From UBA7672 sp044224605 (lineage in GTDB: Bacteria > Pseudomonadota > Alphaproteobacteria > Caulobacterales > Hyphomonadaceae): a DNA stretch of 64,000 nt. Location: assembly GCA_044224605.1 (NCBI GenBank), contig JBGAKC010000017.1:30479-94478 (forward strand), given 5' to 3'. The position numbers were made by a program, and so were the translations under genes. Of the stretch, positions 33,770-41,929 are shown piece by piece. Position 1 is the first letter of the stretch; each line of letters starts with the position of its first letter. Below the pieces are notes generated by a model. It was not told the origin of the DNA, made no database searches, and saw nothing but the letters and a program-made list of their open reading frames with translations.

Positions 33770-34582
33770 TCAGTCCCGGAACGCCGCGACCTGCTCGCTG
33801 GTCGCCAGCAATTTTCCTGCACGGCTCCACAGCTTCAGCTCGTGATCAAAGTAGCCGCCCTCGCAACGCCGGCAGTGCACTTCGCTCAGGATCCAGCCGC
33901 CGCCCGCCTCGGCCAGTTCCTCCGGCGTCGCATGGAAGTGCGTCGTCATCGACACGGTCGACGATCCGCTGATCATTTCGCGCTTCCAGATTACCCGCGG
34001 CGGCGCAAGGTCCGCCATCGCCGCCAGCTGCAGCACATCGACCGGCCGTGCATCGCGATCGCGCACCCACACCAGCGAACTCGCCGGCATCTTAGGATCG
34101 GCTTTCGGAGATCGCGGCGGCGGCGTGATCCAGCGCATCTGATATTGCGCGCCGAAGCCCGAAGGCGGCGCCCACTGGAACAGCCCTTCTGCATCCGGCG
34201 CCGGCGGCGCCGGCATAATCGCATCGGTGAACCGCGTCGTCTCGCGACGCACCCCGAACGTCGCCTGCGCATGGGCGCAAACCTTGTCGCGCTGAACCAG
34301 CTCCGAACGCCAGAACTGCAGCCGTGCGCCCGAGCGCAACAGCCGCGTCGAAACCTGGAACGGCCCTTCGCCCACCGCCTCGATAAACAGCACGCTGAGC
34401 GACAGGGGATCACCATTGACGCCCGGCTCAAGCATCGCCGCCTTCAGCAGCGCCGCGCCGGTCCATCCGCCGAACTGGCTACCGAACCCGCGATACGCAG
34501 GATCAACCTGCCCGTCCCACAGGTTCTCGCCAGCCGGCAGCAACAGGATGGAATCTTCGAACGATGTCATGCGATCACCCAT
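33770..34582 (-). CDS. acyl-CoA thioesterase-like (double hotdog) protein
   Basis: The 270-residue protein has the layout of TesB-like 4HBT_3 proteins: GFGSQFGGWTGAALLKAA, LSLSVLFIEAVGEGPFQVST, RSELVQRDKVCAHAQATFG, then DLAPPRVIWKREMISGSSTV and STVSMTTHFHATPEELAEAG. It likely hydrolyses acyl-CoA thioesters; the substrate is unknown. An ATG four codons in (34570, MTSFEDSI) is an alternative start. It is convergent with the TIGR02186 gene, 2 bp apart. Confidence 0.8.
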   Translation of the reverse strand: MGDRMTSFEDSILLLPAGENLWDGQVDPAYRGFGSQFGGWTGAALLKAAMLEPGVNGDPLSLSVLFIEAVGEGPFQVSTRLLRSGARLQFWRSELVQRDKVCAHAQATFGVRRETTRFTDAIMPAPPAPDAEGLFQWAPPSGFGAQYQMRWITPPPRSPKADPKMPASSLVWVRDRDARPVDVLQLAAMADLAPPRVIWKREMISGSSTVSMTTHFHATPEELAEAGGGWILSEVHCRRCEGGYFDHELKLWSRAGKLLATSEQVAAFRD

Positions 34583-34630
34583 GGCGGCGCAAGTCCGCCC
34601 GGGTCAACCGTCGATCACTATAAGCGTCGT

Positions 34631-34852
34631 TCAGCCCGGCTTATCGCCCCGCTTGTCGCTCTTGTCGCGGTCACGATGCGGCACGATGACAAGCCAGAAC
34701 ACCGTACTGAACAGTACCCCGGCAATCAGCACCACCACCGCAAGCCACGGCCAGTATTGCTGCCGCAGCGCGCTCGTCGGCTCCAGTGTCAGAAGCCCAG
34801 CCGAAACCGCAATCGCCGGAATGACGCCCGTCATCGCCATGACCCGCCGCAT
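34631..34852 (-). CDS. small two-helix membrane protein
   Basis: From the ATG at 34852 this 73-residue protein has two hydrophobic helices (MAMTGVIPAIAVSAGLL and WPWLAVVVLIAGVLFSTVF) and a charged tail (PHRDRDKSDKRGDKPG). It begins 17 bp after the gatA stop on the same strand. The longer frame that overlaps gatA is ignored. No function can be assigned. Confidence 0.5.
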   Translation of the reverse strand: MRRVMAMTGVIPAIAVSAGLLTLEPTSALRQQYWPWLAVVVLIAGVLFSTVFWLVIVPHRDRDKSDKRGDKPG

Positions 34853-34869
34853 TCGCGCGGTGTGGCGCA

Positions 34870-36348
34870 CTACCACCACCGCGCCGGCCGCGCCTTGAAC
34901 GCCGCCGCGCTCTCGATCGCTGCACCGACCTTGAAGCACGCCTCTTCGTCGAGCGCCTTGCCGATCACCTGCAGCCCCAGCGGCAGGCCCTGGCTGTCCA
35001 CCCCCGCCGGCACCGCGATCGCGGGAAGCCCCGCGAGGTTCGCCGTCACCGTGAAGATGTCGTTGAGGTACATTGCGACCGGATCATCGCCCTTCTCGCC
35101 ATACCCGAATGCAGCGCTTGGCGTGGCGGGCGTCAGCAGCGCATCGCATTGTCTGAACGCCTCCTCAAAGTCGTTGAGGATCTTCGTCCGCACCTTCTGG
35201 GCCCGGAGGTAATATGCGTCGTAATATCCTGCGCTCAGCACGTAAGTCCCGATCAGCAGGCGGCGCTGAACTTCCGCGCCAAACCCCTTCGCGCGTGTCG
35301 TCTCGTAGGTCGACGTCAGCGACCCGTCGCCAGACTGCCGCGCGCCATAGCGGATGCCGTCATAGCGCGCGAGGTTCGAGGAAGCCTCGGCCGGCGCCAC
35401 GATATAATAGGCCGGCAGCGCGTACTTCGTGTGCGGCAGCGACACATCGACAATCGTCGCGCCCGCCGCCTTCGCCCACGCGATGCCCTGTTGCCAGAGC
35501 TTCTCGATCTCCTCCGGCATGCCGTCGACGCGGTATTCCTTCGGCACGCCGATCTTCATGCCCTTGATCGATGCGCCCACCGATTTCGTCCACTGCGGCA
35601 CGGGCAGGTGCAGCGACGTCGAATCCTTCTTGTCGCCCGAGCACATCACCTCGAGCATAAGCGCCGCGTCCTTCACGGACTTGGCGAGTGGTCCCGCCTG
35701 GTCGAGCGAGGAGGCGAACGCCACCATCCCGTACCGGCTCGCGCGCCCGTAGGTCGGCTTGATGCCTACCGTTCCCGTGAACGCCGCAGGTTGCCGGATC
35801 GAACCGCCCGTGTCCGACGCCGTCGCCGCGAGGCAGAGATCCGCCGAAACCGCCGTCGCCGAACCGCCGGACGAACCACCGGCCGTGAGCTTCACATTCG
35901 ACCCGGCACGACGCCACGGCGAAGCCGGAGGGCCGAAGCGCGACGTCTCGTTGGCCGAGCCCATGGCGAACTCGTCCATGTTCAATTTGCCGAGCATCAC
36001 GGCGCCCTGGTCCCACAGGTTCTGCGTGACCGTGCTCTCATATGTCGGCGTGAACTCGCCGAGGATGTTGGAGCACGCGGTCGTGCGCACGCCCGCGGTG
36101 CAGAACAGGTCCTTGATGCCGAGCGGCGCGCCTTCCAGCTTCCCGCCCTTGCCGGCCTTCAGCTTCGCATCGGAAGCTTCCGCCATCTTCAGCGCCTTGT
36201 CCGCCGTCACGACGACATATGCGTTGAGATGCGGGTTCGACTTGTCGATCTCCGTCAGGAACGCCTGCGTGATCTCCTTCGACGAAAACGTCTTCGCCTT
36301 CAGGCCATCGACCGCGTCGCAGAGCGTGAGTTGAGTGAGGTTGGTCAT
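34870..36348 (-). CDS. gatA: Asp-tRNA(Asn)/Glu-tRNA(Gln) amidotransferase subunit A
   Basis: GatA is the glutaminase/amidase subunit that supplies ammonia for converting Glu-tRNA(Gln) or Asp-tRNA(Asn) to the cognate species. The 492-residue protein shows the amidase Ser-Ser-Lys signature: Lys in LGIKDLFCTAGVRTT, the GGSSGGSATAVSADL loop and the nucleophile region SDTGGSIRQPAAFTG. Its ATG directly abuts the stop of the acetyltransferase gene, which in turn abuts gatC. gatB is not in the window. Confidence 0.95.
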   Translation of the reverse strand: MTNLTQLTLCDAVDGLKAKTFSSKEITQAFLTEIDKSNPHLNAYVVVTADKALKMAEASDAKLKAGKGGKLEGAPLGIKDLFCTAGVRTTACSNILGEFTPTYESTVTQNLWDQGAVMLGKLNMDEFAMGSANETSRFGPPASPWRRAGSNVKLTAGGSSGGSATAVSADLCLAATASDTGGSIRQPAAFTGTVGIKPTYGRASRYGMVAFASSLDQAGPLAKSVKDAALMLEVMCSGDKKDSTSLHLPVPQWTKSVGASIKGMKIGVPKEYRVDGMPEEIEKLWQQGIAWAKAAGATIVDVSLPHTKYALPAYYIVAPAEASSNLARYDGIRYGARQSGDGSLTSTYETTRAKGFGAEVQRRLLIGTYVLSAGYYDAYYLRAQKVRTKILNDFEEAFRQCDALLTPATPSAAFGYGEKGDDPVAMYLNDIFTVTANLAGLPAIAVPAGVDSQGLPLGLQVIGKALDEEACFKVGAAIESAAAFKARPARWW

Positions 36349-36846
36349 CTACAGAAGCTTCTCGAAGTAAATGCTCAGCGGGTGATCGACGTTCTTGCCG
36401 TAGGCGCTGCGCTGCGAGTACCCGCATGACTCGTAGAGACGCAGCGCCTCGGGTTGTCGCGGCCCGCACATCAGGACCAGCTTCTGCGCGCCACGCTCGC
36501 GCGCGATGGCTTCCAGCCGGCGCAGCACGAGCTTCGAAATCCCGCGCCCGCGGAATTGCGGCCGCACCAGCATGCGTTTCACTTCCTGTGCGCGCAACCC
36601 GTCCACCGGCTCATGCGCCATCAGCGCGCCAGACCCGGCCGCCGAGCCGCCCACGCGCGCAATCACCAGAACGCCATTCGCCGCCAGTTCTTCCGTGGTC
36701 GTCGGAACGATGCCGTTCTCCGCGTCCTCCGGATAGGTCGCCAGCACGAATGCGGACATGTCGTCGAACAGCGCAAGGCTGTCGGCCGCCCGCGGGTCTT
36801 CCACCGCCAGCGTCACCTGATCCCGTATGACGGGAGCAGTCGCCAT
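36349..36846 (-). CDS. GNAT-family N-acetyltransferase inserted between gatC and gatA
   Basis: The 165-residue protein has the GNAT acetyl-CoA motif A (VKRMLVRPQFRGRGISKLVL), with the R/Q-x2-G-x-G/A loop as RGRG, and a C-terminal motif B (LYESCGYSQRSAYG). Its start follows the gatC stop with zero spacing, and its stop is followed with zero spacing by the gatA start. It must be translated from the gatC-gatA mRNA. The substrate is unknown; small molecule or protein acetylation are both possible. Confidence 0.88.
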   Translation of the reverse strand: MATAPVIRDQVTLAVEDPRAADSLALFDDMSAFVLATYPEDAENGIVPTTTEELAANGVLVIARVGGSAAGSGALMAHEPVDGLRAQEVKRMLVRPQFRGRGISKLVLRRLEAIARERGAQKLVLMCGPRQPEALRLYESCGYSQRSAYGKNVDHPLSIYFEKLL

Positions 36847-37134
36847 CTATTCCACCACCTTCGGCACAACGAAGAACCCGTCTTCAGACTTCGGAGCGTT
36901 GGCGAGCACCTGGTCGCGGATATTGCCGTCCGAGATCACGTCCTCGCGCATCGGCAGCTTCATTTCGACCGGCGTGGTCATCGCCTCGACGCCGTCGACA
37001 TCGACTTCGTTCAGCTGCTCGATCCACGCCAGGATGCCGTTCAGCTCCCTGGCCATCGGCTCCAGCCGCTCCTCGGGAACCGCAATCCGCGCCAGCCGCG
37101 CCACCTTGCGAACCGTGTTCTTGTCGACGCTCAC
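36847..37134 (-). CDS. gatC: Asp-tRNA(Asn)/Glu-tRNA(Gln) amidotransferase subunit C
   Basis: The 95-residue protein has the GatC pattern: SVDKNTVRKVARLARIAVPE at the N terminus, LNGILAWIEQLNEVDVDGVE in the middle and the MREDVISDGNIRDQVLANAP segment. GatC wraps between GatA and GatB to stabilise the complex. It is the first gene of the gatC-GNAT-gatA unit and is divergent from ruvX. Confidence 0.93.
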   Translation of the reverse strand: MSVDKNTVRKVARLARIAVPEERLEPMARELNGILAWIEQLNEVDVDGVEAMTTPVEMKLPMREDVISDGNIRDQVLANAPKSEDGFFVVPKVVE

Positions 37135-37226
37135 GTTCTTATCCTCTTGGGGGAAAAATCACCCCGGTCGCCTGCCCTAGACGCCTCCGCCTTCCGCATC
37201 AAGCGGCAACCGGCTAAACCCTCGTC

Positions 37227-37691
37227 ATGCCGCTGGTTTCGCTTGAAGACCTGCCGCCGAAAGGCGCGCTTCTAGGCCTCGATCCGGGGTCGAAGACGAT
37301 CGGCGTGGCAGGCTGCGATCCAGGCCGGATTATCGCCAGCGCCGTTGAAACGATCGTCCGCGGCAAGAAACTCGCCCCCTCGCTCGACCGCCTGTTCCAG
37401 ATCTACGACCAGCGCAAGTCGGTCGGCATCGTCATGGGCCTGCCGATCAACATGGACGGAACAGAGGGCCCTCGCGCCCAGTCCGCCCGGTCCCTGGTCC
37501 AGAACATCCTCGCCCGCCGGGACGTCCCGCTCGCTTTCTGGGACGAGCGGCTATCCACAGCCGGCGCCGAGCGCGCCCTGCTGGAAGCCGACGCCAGCCG
37601 CGCCCGCCGCGAGGAAGTCATCGATAAACTGGCTGCCGCCTGGATCCTCCAGGGCGCTGTCGACAGGCTTAACGACCGCCCCAAAGCCTAG
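37227..37691 (+). CDS. ruvX: RuvX/YqgF family Holliday-junction resolvase / pre-16S rRNA nuclease
   Basis: The 154-residue protein has the RNase H-like fold of YqgF: GLDPGSKTIGVAGCDPG (first catalytic Asp), VMGLPINMDGTEGPRAQSAR, and FWDERLSTAGAERALLE with the second acidic residue. YqgF processes the 5' end of pre-16S rRNA in E. coli and resolves junctions in other bacteria; which applies here is unknown. It is divergent from gatC and upstream of pyrB. Confidence 0.93.
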   Translation: MPLVSLEDLPPKGALLGLDPGSKTIGVAGCDPGRIIASAVETIVRGKKLAPSLDRLFQIYDQRKSVGIVMGLPINMDGTEGPRAQSARSLVQNILARRDVPLAFWDERLSTAGAERALLEADASRARREEVIDKLAAAWILQGAVDRLNDRPKA

Positions 37692-37758
37692 CATATCGAC
37701 CGAGGGTTGCCTGCCCGCGACTCCCTCGCTATCACCCACCAAATCGCGGAACATTTAC

Positions 37759-38709
37759 ATGGCGGACTACGCCTTTCCCCATCGACACCTTCTGGGTATC
37801 GAGGGCCTGAACCGGCTCGACATCGAGACATTGCTGGAGCTGGGCAATCGATACGTTGAGCTCAACCGGACGCGCGTGAAGCACGCCAACGTCCTCGCCG
37901 GCCAAACGCTGGTGAACCTCTTCTTCGAGAACTCGACCCGTACACAGGGGTCGTTCGAGATCGCCGGCCGCCGCCTAGGCGCCGATGTGGTGACGATGCC
38001 GATCGCCACCTCCTCGGTGAAGAAGGGCGAAACGCTGATCGACACCGCCATGACGCTCAACGCCATGCGCCCCGACCTGCTGGTCATCCGCCACGGCTCA
38101 TCCGGCGCCGTGAAGCTGCTCTCCCGAAAAGTCGACTGCGCTGTCATCAACGCCGGCGACGGCACGCACGAACATCCAACACAGGCCCTGCTTGACGCGC
38201 TTACCATCCGCCGCCGCGTCGGCGACATTGGCGGCCTCAAGATCGCGATCTGCGGCGATATCCTGCACAGCCGCGTCGCCCGCTCGAACGTCGCCTGCCT
38301 CAACCTGCTTGGCGCTGAAGTCCGGCTCATCGCCCCGCGCACGCTGACGCCGCCCGGCGCCGCCGACTGGGGCGCGAAAATCTACACCGACATGCGCGAA
38401 GGCCTTAAAGGCTGCGACGTCGTCATGATGCTCCGCCTGCAACAGGAGCGCATGGACGGCGCCTACCTGCCCTCCGCCCGCGAGTTCTTCCACTTCTGGG
38501 GGCTGGACGAGGACAAACTCAGCCACGCCAAGCCTGACGCCTTCATCATGCACCCCGGTCCGATGAACCGTGGCGTCGAGATCGAGAGCGGCATCGCCGA
38601 CCACAAGACACGCTCGCTGATCACCGAACAGGTCGAGATGGGCGTCGCCATCCGCATGGCTGTGCTGGAAACGCTGTCGAAGAACGTGCACGCCGGAGCA
38701 AAGAAATGA
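37759..38709 (+). CDS. pyrB: aspartate carbamoyltransferase catalytic subunit
   Basis: ATCase makes N-carbamoyl-L-aspartate in de novo pyrimidine synthesis. The 316-residue protein starts at ATG 37759; the frame upstream overlaps ruvX and is ignored. The carbamoyl-phosphate loop Ser59-Thr60-Arg61-Thr62 (FFENSTRTQGSFEIA), the HEHPTQALLDAL motif and HPGPMNRGVEI are present. The stop overlaps the pyrC' start as ATGA. No regulatory pyrI gene is present; pairing with an inactive dihydroorotase is typical of the dodecameric ATCase class. Confidence 0.95.
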   Translation: MADYAFPHRHLLGIEGLNRLDIETLLELGNRYVELNRTRVKHANVLAGQTLVNLFFENSTRTQGSFEIAGRRLGADVVTMPIATSSVKKGETLIDTAMTLNAMRPDLLVIRHGSSGAVKLLSRKVDCAVINAGDGTHEHPTQALLDALTIRRRVGDIGGLKIAICGDILHSRVARSNVACLNLLGAEVRLIAPRTLTPPGAADWGAKIYTDMREGLKGCDVVMMLRLQQERMDGAYLPSAREFFHFWGLDEDKLSHAKPDAFIMHPGPMNRGVEIESGIADHKTRSLITEQVEMGVAIRMAVLETLSKNVHAGAKK

Positions 38710-39992
38710 CCGGCCGAACAGCGATCTACAACGCCCGCCTGCTCGACCCCGCCTCAGGGCTCGACGAAAAAGGCGGTATCTTCATCGAGAACGGCGTCAT
38801 CGCCGACATCGGCGCCGGCATCACCAAGGCGACCACCGCCGACGTGAAGATCGACGCCAAGGGCAAGGCGCTCGCCCCGGGCCTCATCGACCTCCGTGTA
38901 AAAACTGGCGAACCCGGCGCGGAGAATAAAGAGACGCTCGAAACCGCAGGCGATGCGGCCGCAGCGGGCGGTGTCACCACCTTCGTCGTGATGCCCGACA
39001 CCGATCCGGTGATCGATAGCGTCGCCCTCGTCGACTTCATCCAGCGCCGCGCGGAAGGCGTCGCCAAGGTGAAAGTGCTTCCGACCGGCGGCCTCACCAT
39101 CGGTCTCGACGGCGCCAAGATGGCCGAGATCGGCCTCATCAAGCAGGCCGGGGCCGCCTTCTTCACCAATGGCGACAAGCCGGTGGAAGACGCAGGCGTG
39201 CTGCGTCGAGCGATGTCCTATGCCGCCAGCTTCGATGCGCTGGTTGCCTCGCGCCCCGATACGCCCGCGCTCTCGAAGAACACCGTCATGAACGCCGGCG
39301 CCTTCGCAGCTCGTCTCGGCCTGCGCGGCACGCCGCCGGAAGCGGAATGGATCGCTCTCGCGCGTGACCTGATGCTTGCCGAAACCACGGGCGTCCGCCT
39401 GCTCGCCGATTGCATCTCGACCGAACGTTCCCTTGGCGCTGTCGACCGCGCCCGCAAGAACGGCGTAAAAGTCGCGTGCTCTGTCGCCGCCTACTCACTG
39501 TTCTTCAACGAGCTAGATGTCGGTGACTACCTCACCTACTGCAAGGTCCAGCCGCCCTTTCGCAAGGAAGAGGATCGCATGGCCCTGATCGCAGGCCTCA
39601 AGCGCGGCGATATCGATGCCGTCGTCTCCGCCCACGACCCGCAGCCCACCGAAGACAAGCGCCTCCCTATCGGCGAAGCCGCCTACGGCGCCGTCGGCCT
39701 CGAAACACTGCTGCCCTGCCTGCTCTCGATCGCCGTGCGCGAAGATATCCCGCTGCTTGCGGCCCTGAAACCCGTCACATCTGGCCCGGCAGACCTGCTC
39801 GGCCTGCCCCAAGGCCGCCTCGCCAAGGGCGCGCCGGCCGACCTCGTTCTCTTCGACCCCACCGCTCCGTGGGCCTGCGACCGCGACGATCTTTCGTCCC
39901 GCTCCAAGAACTCTCCCTTCGACGGCCGCAAGCTCGAAGGCAGGGTCTTGCGCACATGGGTCAATGGCGCGACCGTGTTCGAGCGCGGCTGA
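38706..39992 (+). CDS. dihydroorotase-like protein lacking metal ligands (PyrC'/PyrX type)
   Basis: The 428 residues have the class I dihydroorotase fold and order but the catalytic features are gone. The usual HxH zinc motif at the first strand reads Arg64-x-Lys66 (GLIDLRVKTGEP). The His expected in the HVST motif reads Cys in ADCISTE. The catalytic Asp of the TDHAPH motif reads Ala (VVSAHDPQPTE). Such proteins are non-catalytic partners that assemble with ATCase in pseudomonads and others. Strict coupling to pyrB (ATGA) supports that role here (inference). A functional pyrC should exist elsewhere. Confidence 0.9.
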   Translation: MTGRTAIYNARLLDPASGLDEKGGIFIENGVIADIGAGITKATTADVKIDAKGKALAPGLIDLRVKTGEPGAENKETLETAGDAAAAGGVTTFVVMPDTDPVIDSVALVDFIQRRAEGVAKVKVLPTGGLTIGLDGAKMAEIGLIKQAGAAFFTNGDKPVEDAGVLRRAMSYAASFDALVASRPDTPALSKNTVMNAGAFAARLGLRGTPPEAEWIALARDLMLAETTGVRLLADCISTERSLGAVDRARKNGVKVACSVAAYSLFFNELDVGDYLTYCKVQPPFRKEEDRMALIAGLKRGDIDAVVSAHDPQPTEDKRLPIGEAAYGAVGLETLLPCLLSIAVREDIPLLAALKPVTSGPADLLGLPQGRLAKGAPADLVLFDPTAPWACDRDDLSSRSKNSPFDGRKLEGRVLRTWVNGATVFERG

Positions 39993-40008
39993 ACCCGGGG
40001 GCGCACAG

Positions 40009-40695
40009 ATGGACTTCTCACACATTGGCGTCTTCATCGTCGTGTGCGGCCCGCCAATCGTGCTGGGCTACCTGCTCGGCTCGATCCCGTTTGGCCTGGT
40101 GATCACGAAGCTCGCCGGTCTCGGCGACATCCGCGCCATCGGCTCCGGCAACATTGGCGCAACCAACGTGCTGCGCACCGGCCGCAGGGATCTCGCGCTA
40201 GCCACGCTGCTGCTCGACGCGGGCAAGGCCGGCCTCGCCTACTTCCTCTGCGTCTGGGGCATGGCGCTATTCTATGACAGCGAACTGGATTTTCACAGCT
40301 TCGGCCTGATCGCAGGCGCCGCCGCCTTCGTGGGTCACTGCTACCCTGTCTGGCTGAACTTCAAGGGCGGCAAGGGCGTCGCCACCTATGTCGGCCTTCT
40401 GTTCGCCGCGATGTGGCAGGCCGGGCTGATCTTCGGCGTCGTCTGGCTGCTCACGGCAGCAGTCTTCCGCATGTCGTCGTTTGCGGCGCTGGTCGCGACA
40501 CTCGTCGTTCCGATCTTCGCCTGGTGGCTCAATCCGCTGGGCGATGACTGGATCGTCTTCGGCGTCCTCGGCGTCTTGATCTACTGGCGTCACCGCGCCA
40601 ATATACAGCGCCTCCTCAACGGCACGGAACCGAAGATCGGCTCGAAGAAGAAGGCGGAAGCTGAGGCCGCTGCTCCACCAGGGCCACCTGCATGA
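40009..40695 (+). CDS. plsY: acyl-phosphate:glycerol-3-phosphate acyltransferase
   Basis: PlsY acylates glycerol-3-phosphate from acyl-phosphate, the first step of phospholipid synthesis in the inner membrane. The start at 40009 gives 228 residues, near the family length. The three cytoplasmic motifs are visible: GSIPFGLVITKLAG, GSGNIGATNVLRTGRR and GHCYPVWLNFKGGKGVATYVG. The C terminus is Lys/Ala/Pro-rich. Its stop overlaps the ATG of the broken dprA gene. Confidence 0.95.
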   Translation: MDFSHIGVFIVVCGPPIVLGYLLGSIPFGLVITKLAGLGDIRAIGSGNIGATNVLRTGRRDLALATLLLDAGKAGLAYFLCVWGMALFYDSELDFHSFGLIAGAAAFVGHCYPVWLNFKGGKGVATYVGLLFAAMWQAGLIFGVVWLLTAAVFRMSSFAALVATLVVPIFAWWLNPLGDDWIVFGVLGVLIYWRHRANIQRLLNGTEPKIGSKKKAEAEAAAPPGPPA

Positions 40696-41795
40696 AAGGT
40701 CGCCTGCTTACGGGAGGGAGAGCGGGCGGACTGGCTGAGGCTCTCGCGGACACGCGGGATCGGCCCGATCACATTCTTTCAACTGCTCGAACGCAATGGC
40801 GACGCCGCAGCGGCGCTTGATGATTTGCCCTCGCTGGCAAAGAAGGCCGGTGGGAAGTCAGACATCCGGGCGCCCGACATATCCGACATCCAGCGCGAGA
40901 TCGAAGCCACGGCGACGCTTGGCGCAACGCACCTCGCCGCCTGCGAGCCCGACTATTCCAACTGCCTTGCTGCAATCGATGCGCCCCCACCGGTCATCGC
41001 CATTCGCGGCAACCGCACGCGCCTCAATCGCCTATCCATCGCCATGGTCGGCGCACGCGACGCTTCCGCCGCCGGCCGCCGCATGACGCGCGATCTCGCG
41101 CGTGACCTCCGACAGACCGGTTACATCATCGCCTCTGGCATGGCGCGCGGCGTCGATGGCGAATGCCGCGCCGCCTCGCTGGAAACCGGTACCGTCGCAG
41201 CCATCGCCGGCGGCATCGACCAGTTCAATCCAACGCAGCACGACCAGCTCAACGCTCAGCCGGCCCAGCACGGCTTCCTCGTCTCTGAAAGCCGGCTCGG
41301 CTGTGTCGCTCAGGCGCTCAACTTCCCGAAGCGCAACCGCGTCATCTCAGACCTCTCACTCGCGACCATCATCGTCGAAGCCGCCGTGCGCTCCGGCAGT
41401 CTCATCACCGCCCGCTTCGCACTCGGATAGGGCCGCAAGGTCATGGCTGTCCCGGGCTCGCCGCTCGATCCGCGCGCTCGCGGCGCCAATCGTCCGCTGA
41501 ATCAGGGCGTCGCACTGATCGAGTCCGCCGAGGATGTACTCAACGCGATGCAGGGCAGTTCTCAACCGACTTTCAACGAACCCTTCGCCGAACCCTTCAA
41601 CACACGAAACGCCGATGTGCTCCCGCCCTTTTCCGCCCGGTGCGCCAAGCACTGTCGCCCACACCCATCCGCAACGACGAAATCGTCCGTGCGGTGGACG
41701 CCCCGCAGCGCCTCGTGCTGGCCGCACTGGCCGAGCTGGAACTCGCCGGCAAGACCCAAACCCATGTCGGGGGAACCGCCTCCCGGGCCGTCTAA
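40692..41795 (+). pseudogene. dprA: dprA pseudogene (two frameshifts and an in-frame stop)
   Basis: DprA loads RecA on incoming single strands in natural transformation. The expected ATG overlaps the plsY stop (40692) but reads only MKGRLLTGG before the frame must shift by one base near 40711-40719 to enter ERADWLRLSRTRGIGPITFF. The Rossmann core follows (SIAMVGARDASAAGRRMTRD, SGMARGVDGE, LNFPKRNRVIS, SGSLITARFAL). It is cut by TAG at 41428 where the family has Gln, then GRKVMAVPGSPLDPRARGAN continues in the same frame. A second shift near 41625-41635 restores the winged-helix C terminus (ALSPTPIRNDEIVRAVDAPQ), ending TAA at 41793. Several conserved residues are also changed. Not functional as read. 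Confidence 0.88.
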
Positions 41796-41814
41796 TTCAT
41801 CGGATGAAAATATT

Positions 41815-41831
41815 CTCCCCCTACGGGGGAG
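41815..41831. repeat. C/G hairpin between dprA relic and topA
   Basis: ctccccc-tac-gggggag forms a perfect 7-bp stem with a 3-nt loop. No T-run follows. Short hairpins of this type recur between genes in high-GC alphaproteobacteria; I see only one copy in this window. A TTGACA lies at 41857-41862 without a convincing -10. Confidence 0.4.
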
Positions 41832-41929
41832 GGGTGGGACGACACTTTCCCGCGAATTGACATTCCGGACGGCGCCCCCCAACTTCCCGCCGCATCCTCC
41901 CCACAATAGCCCTGAAAACACGAGGAAAA

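Noticed and set aside
41428..41430. TAG in dprA considered as programmed recoding or suppression
   Set aside because: Two separate frameshifts flank it and no recoding signal is seen; decay explains all three.
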